Shown: piece by piece, positions 63,543 through 64,000 of the stretch
Layout: each line of letters starts with the position of its first letter
Numbering within the stretch: the stretch's first letter is position 1
Assembly: GCF_014269025.2 (NCBI RefSeq)
Contig: NZ_CP077094.1
Location: 3,348,001 to 3,412,000, forward strand
Length of the DNA: 64,000 bases
From: Pseudomonas promysalinigenes
Lineage (GTDB): Bacteria > Pseudomonadota > Gammaproteobacteria > Pseudomonadales > Pseudomonadaceae
Direction: 5' to 3'
Notes under the pieces: generated by a model
Told to the model about the DNA's origin: nothing
What the model saw: only the letters and a program-made list of their open reading frames with translations
Databases searched by the model: none
Position numbers and translations under genes: made by a program

Positions 63543-64000
63543 ATGCGCGATACGGCCTTCCCTGCCTGCTCCTATACGCCTTATGGCTACAGCCAGCCGC
63601 GCAAAAGCCAGCTGGGGTTCAACGGTGAGTATCAAGAGGCGCTGACCGGTCTTTATCAGTTAGGCAACGGATACCGAACCTACAGCCCATCGCTCATGAG
63701 GTTCCATAGCCCAGACGCCCTGAGCCCTTTCGGCGAAGGAGGGGCCAATCCCTATGGTTTCTGCCTGTGTGACCCGATAAACCTGACAGACCCTTCTGGT
63801 CGGGCCCCCGCTCTTATCGCGCAAGTCAAAGGCTGGTTCAAGCCAGGCAAAAAGCTCGTAGCCGACACGTGGGACCTCACTGAAAAATCCCTGTTCCCAC
63901 GTCGTTCGCAGTCCGAGCAAGGCTTTATCGAAGGAAGATACGTGATCAATGAATACGTCAAGAAACTCTCTTCAGGCACACCCTTCATAGATAAGCTGGC
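63543..64000 (+). CDS. Short RHS repeat-associated core protein, cut off by the window end
   Basis: At least 152 codons, open to the last base. MRDTAFPACSYTPYGYSQPR leads into the RHS core: LGFNGEYQEALTGLYQLGNG, YRTYSPSLMRFHSPDALSPF, NPYGFCLCDPINLTDPSGRA. The variable C-terminal domain begins after PSGRAP, with the usual short core for orphan RHS proteins of Pseudomonas. A strong GGAGG site lies seven bases before ATG. Such proteins carry toxin or effector tips, often with an immunity gene downstream, but the tip here (KLVADTWDLTEKSLFPRRSQ) is not one I recognise. Confidence 0.85.
   Translation, partial: MRDTAFPACSYTPYGYSQPRKSQLGFNGEYQEALTGLYQLGNGYRTYSPSLMRFHSPDALSPFGEGGANPYGFCLCDPINLTDPSGRAPALIAQVKGWFKPGKKLVADTWDLTEKSLFPRRSQSEQGFIEGRYVINEYVKKLSSGTPFIDKL

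Overview
The window reads as chromosome of a fluorescent Pseudomonas, most likely of the P. putida group. The GC-rich codon use, the pyoverdine chromophore synthetase PvdL beside its ECF sigma factor, the tandem cbb3 oxidase operons followed by ccoGHIS, hemN and anr, and the dnaX-ybaB-recR and ligA-zipA-smc blocks in this order all point there. The assignment rests on gene content and order recalled from that group; no database search was run.

Layout. (1) 1-16031: iron acquisition. pvdL (minus strand) ends in a long inverted repeat. Its start carries a PvdS-type iron-starvation promoter. The divergent sigma factor gene has a Fur box. A GNAT acetyltransferase of the siderophore type and a periplasmic solute-binding protein follow. 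(2) 16186-17887: DEDDh exonuclease, ppnP and an alpha/beta hydrolase. (3) 17939-32696: microaerobic respiration. Two ccoNOQP operons are followed by the assembly genes ccoG, ccoH, ccoI and ccoS, a DsbD_2/TauE-like membrane protein, hemN and anr. ANR/FNR-type sites precede the first ccoN and hemN, so Anr probably controls its own neighbourhood. (4) 32752-37898: apt, recR, ybaB, dnaX, a solute-binding protein and a lipoprotein. (5) 38058-46679: an 8.6-kb integrated element bounded by two identical 112-bp copies of the SRP RNA gene ffs. It holds a tyrosine integrase with tandem arm-type repeats, a RepL-like winged-helix protein, about 1.1 kb of hairpin-dense noncoding DNA, an AbiJ-type abortive infection protein, a serine recombinase, a small ORF, and a minus-strand operon of a PD-(D/E)XK nuclease, a DUF4062 protein and a lipoprotein. 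This is the accessory, probably anti-phage, part of the window. (6) 46839-54512: ligA, zipA, smc and a GntR-family regulator. (7) 54775-63384: purine catabolism, with xdhABC, guaD, a second GntR-family regulator and an AzgA-type purine permease. (8) 63543-64000: the start of a short RHS-core protein that runs off the window.

Working together: PvdS (under Fur) drives pvdL, which builds the acyl-Glu-D-Tyr-Dab start of pyoverdine. Anr links oxygen limitation to high-affinity oxidases and oxygen-independent haem synthesis. The permease, guanine deaminase and xanthine dehydrogenase convert imported guanine and xanthine to urate. The dyad YTGAC-N6-GTCAR is shared upstream of xdhA and the permease and may be their common operator. 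The best candidate for something new is the ffs island: its attachment architecture, its structured noncoding core, and its nuclease/DUF4062/lipoprotein operon.
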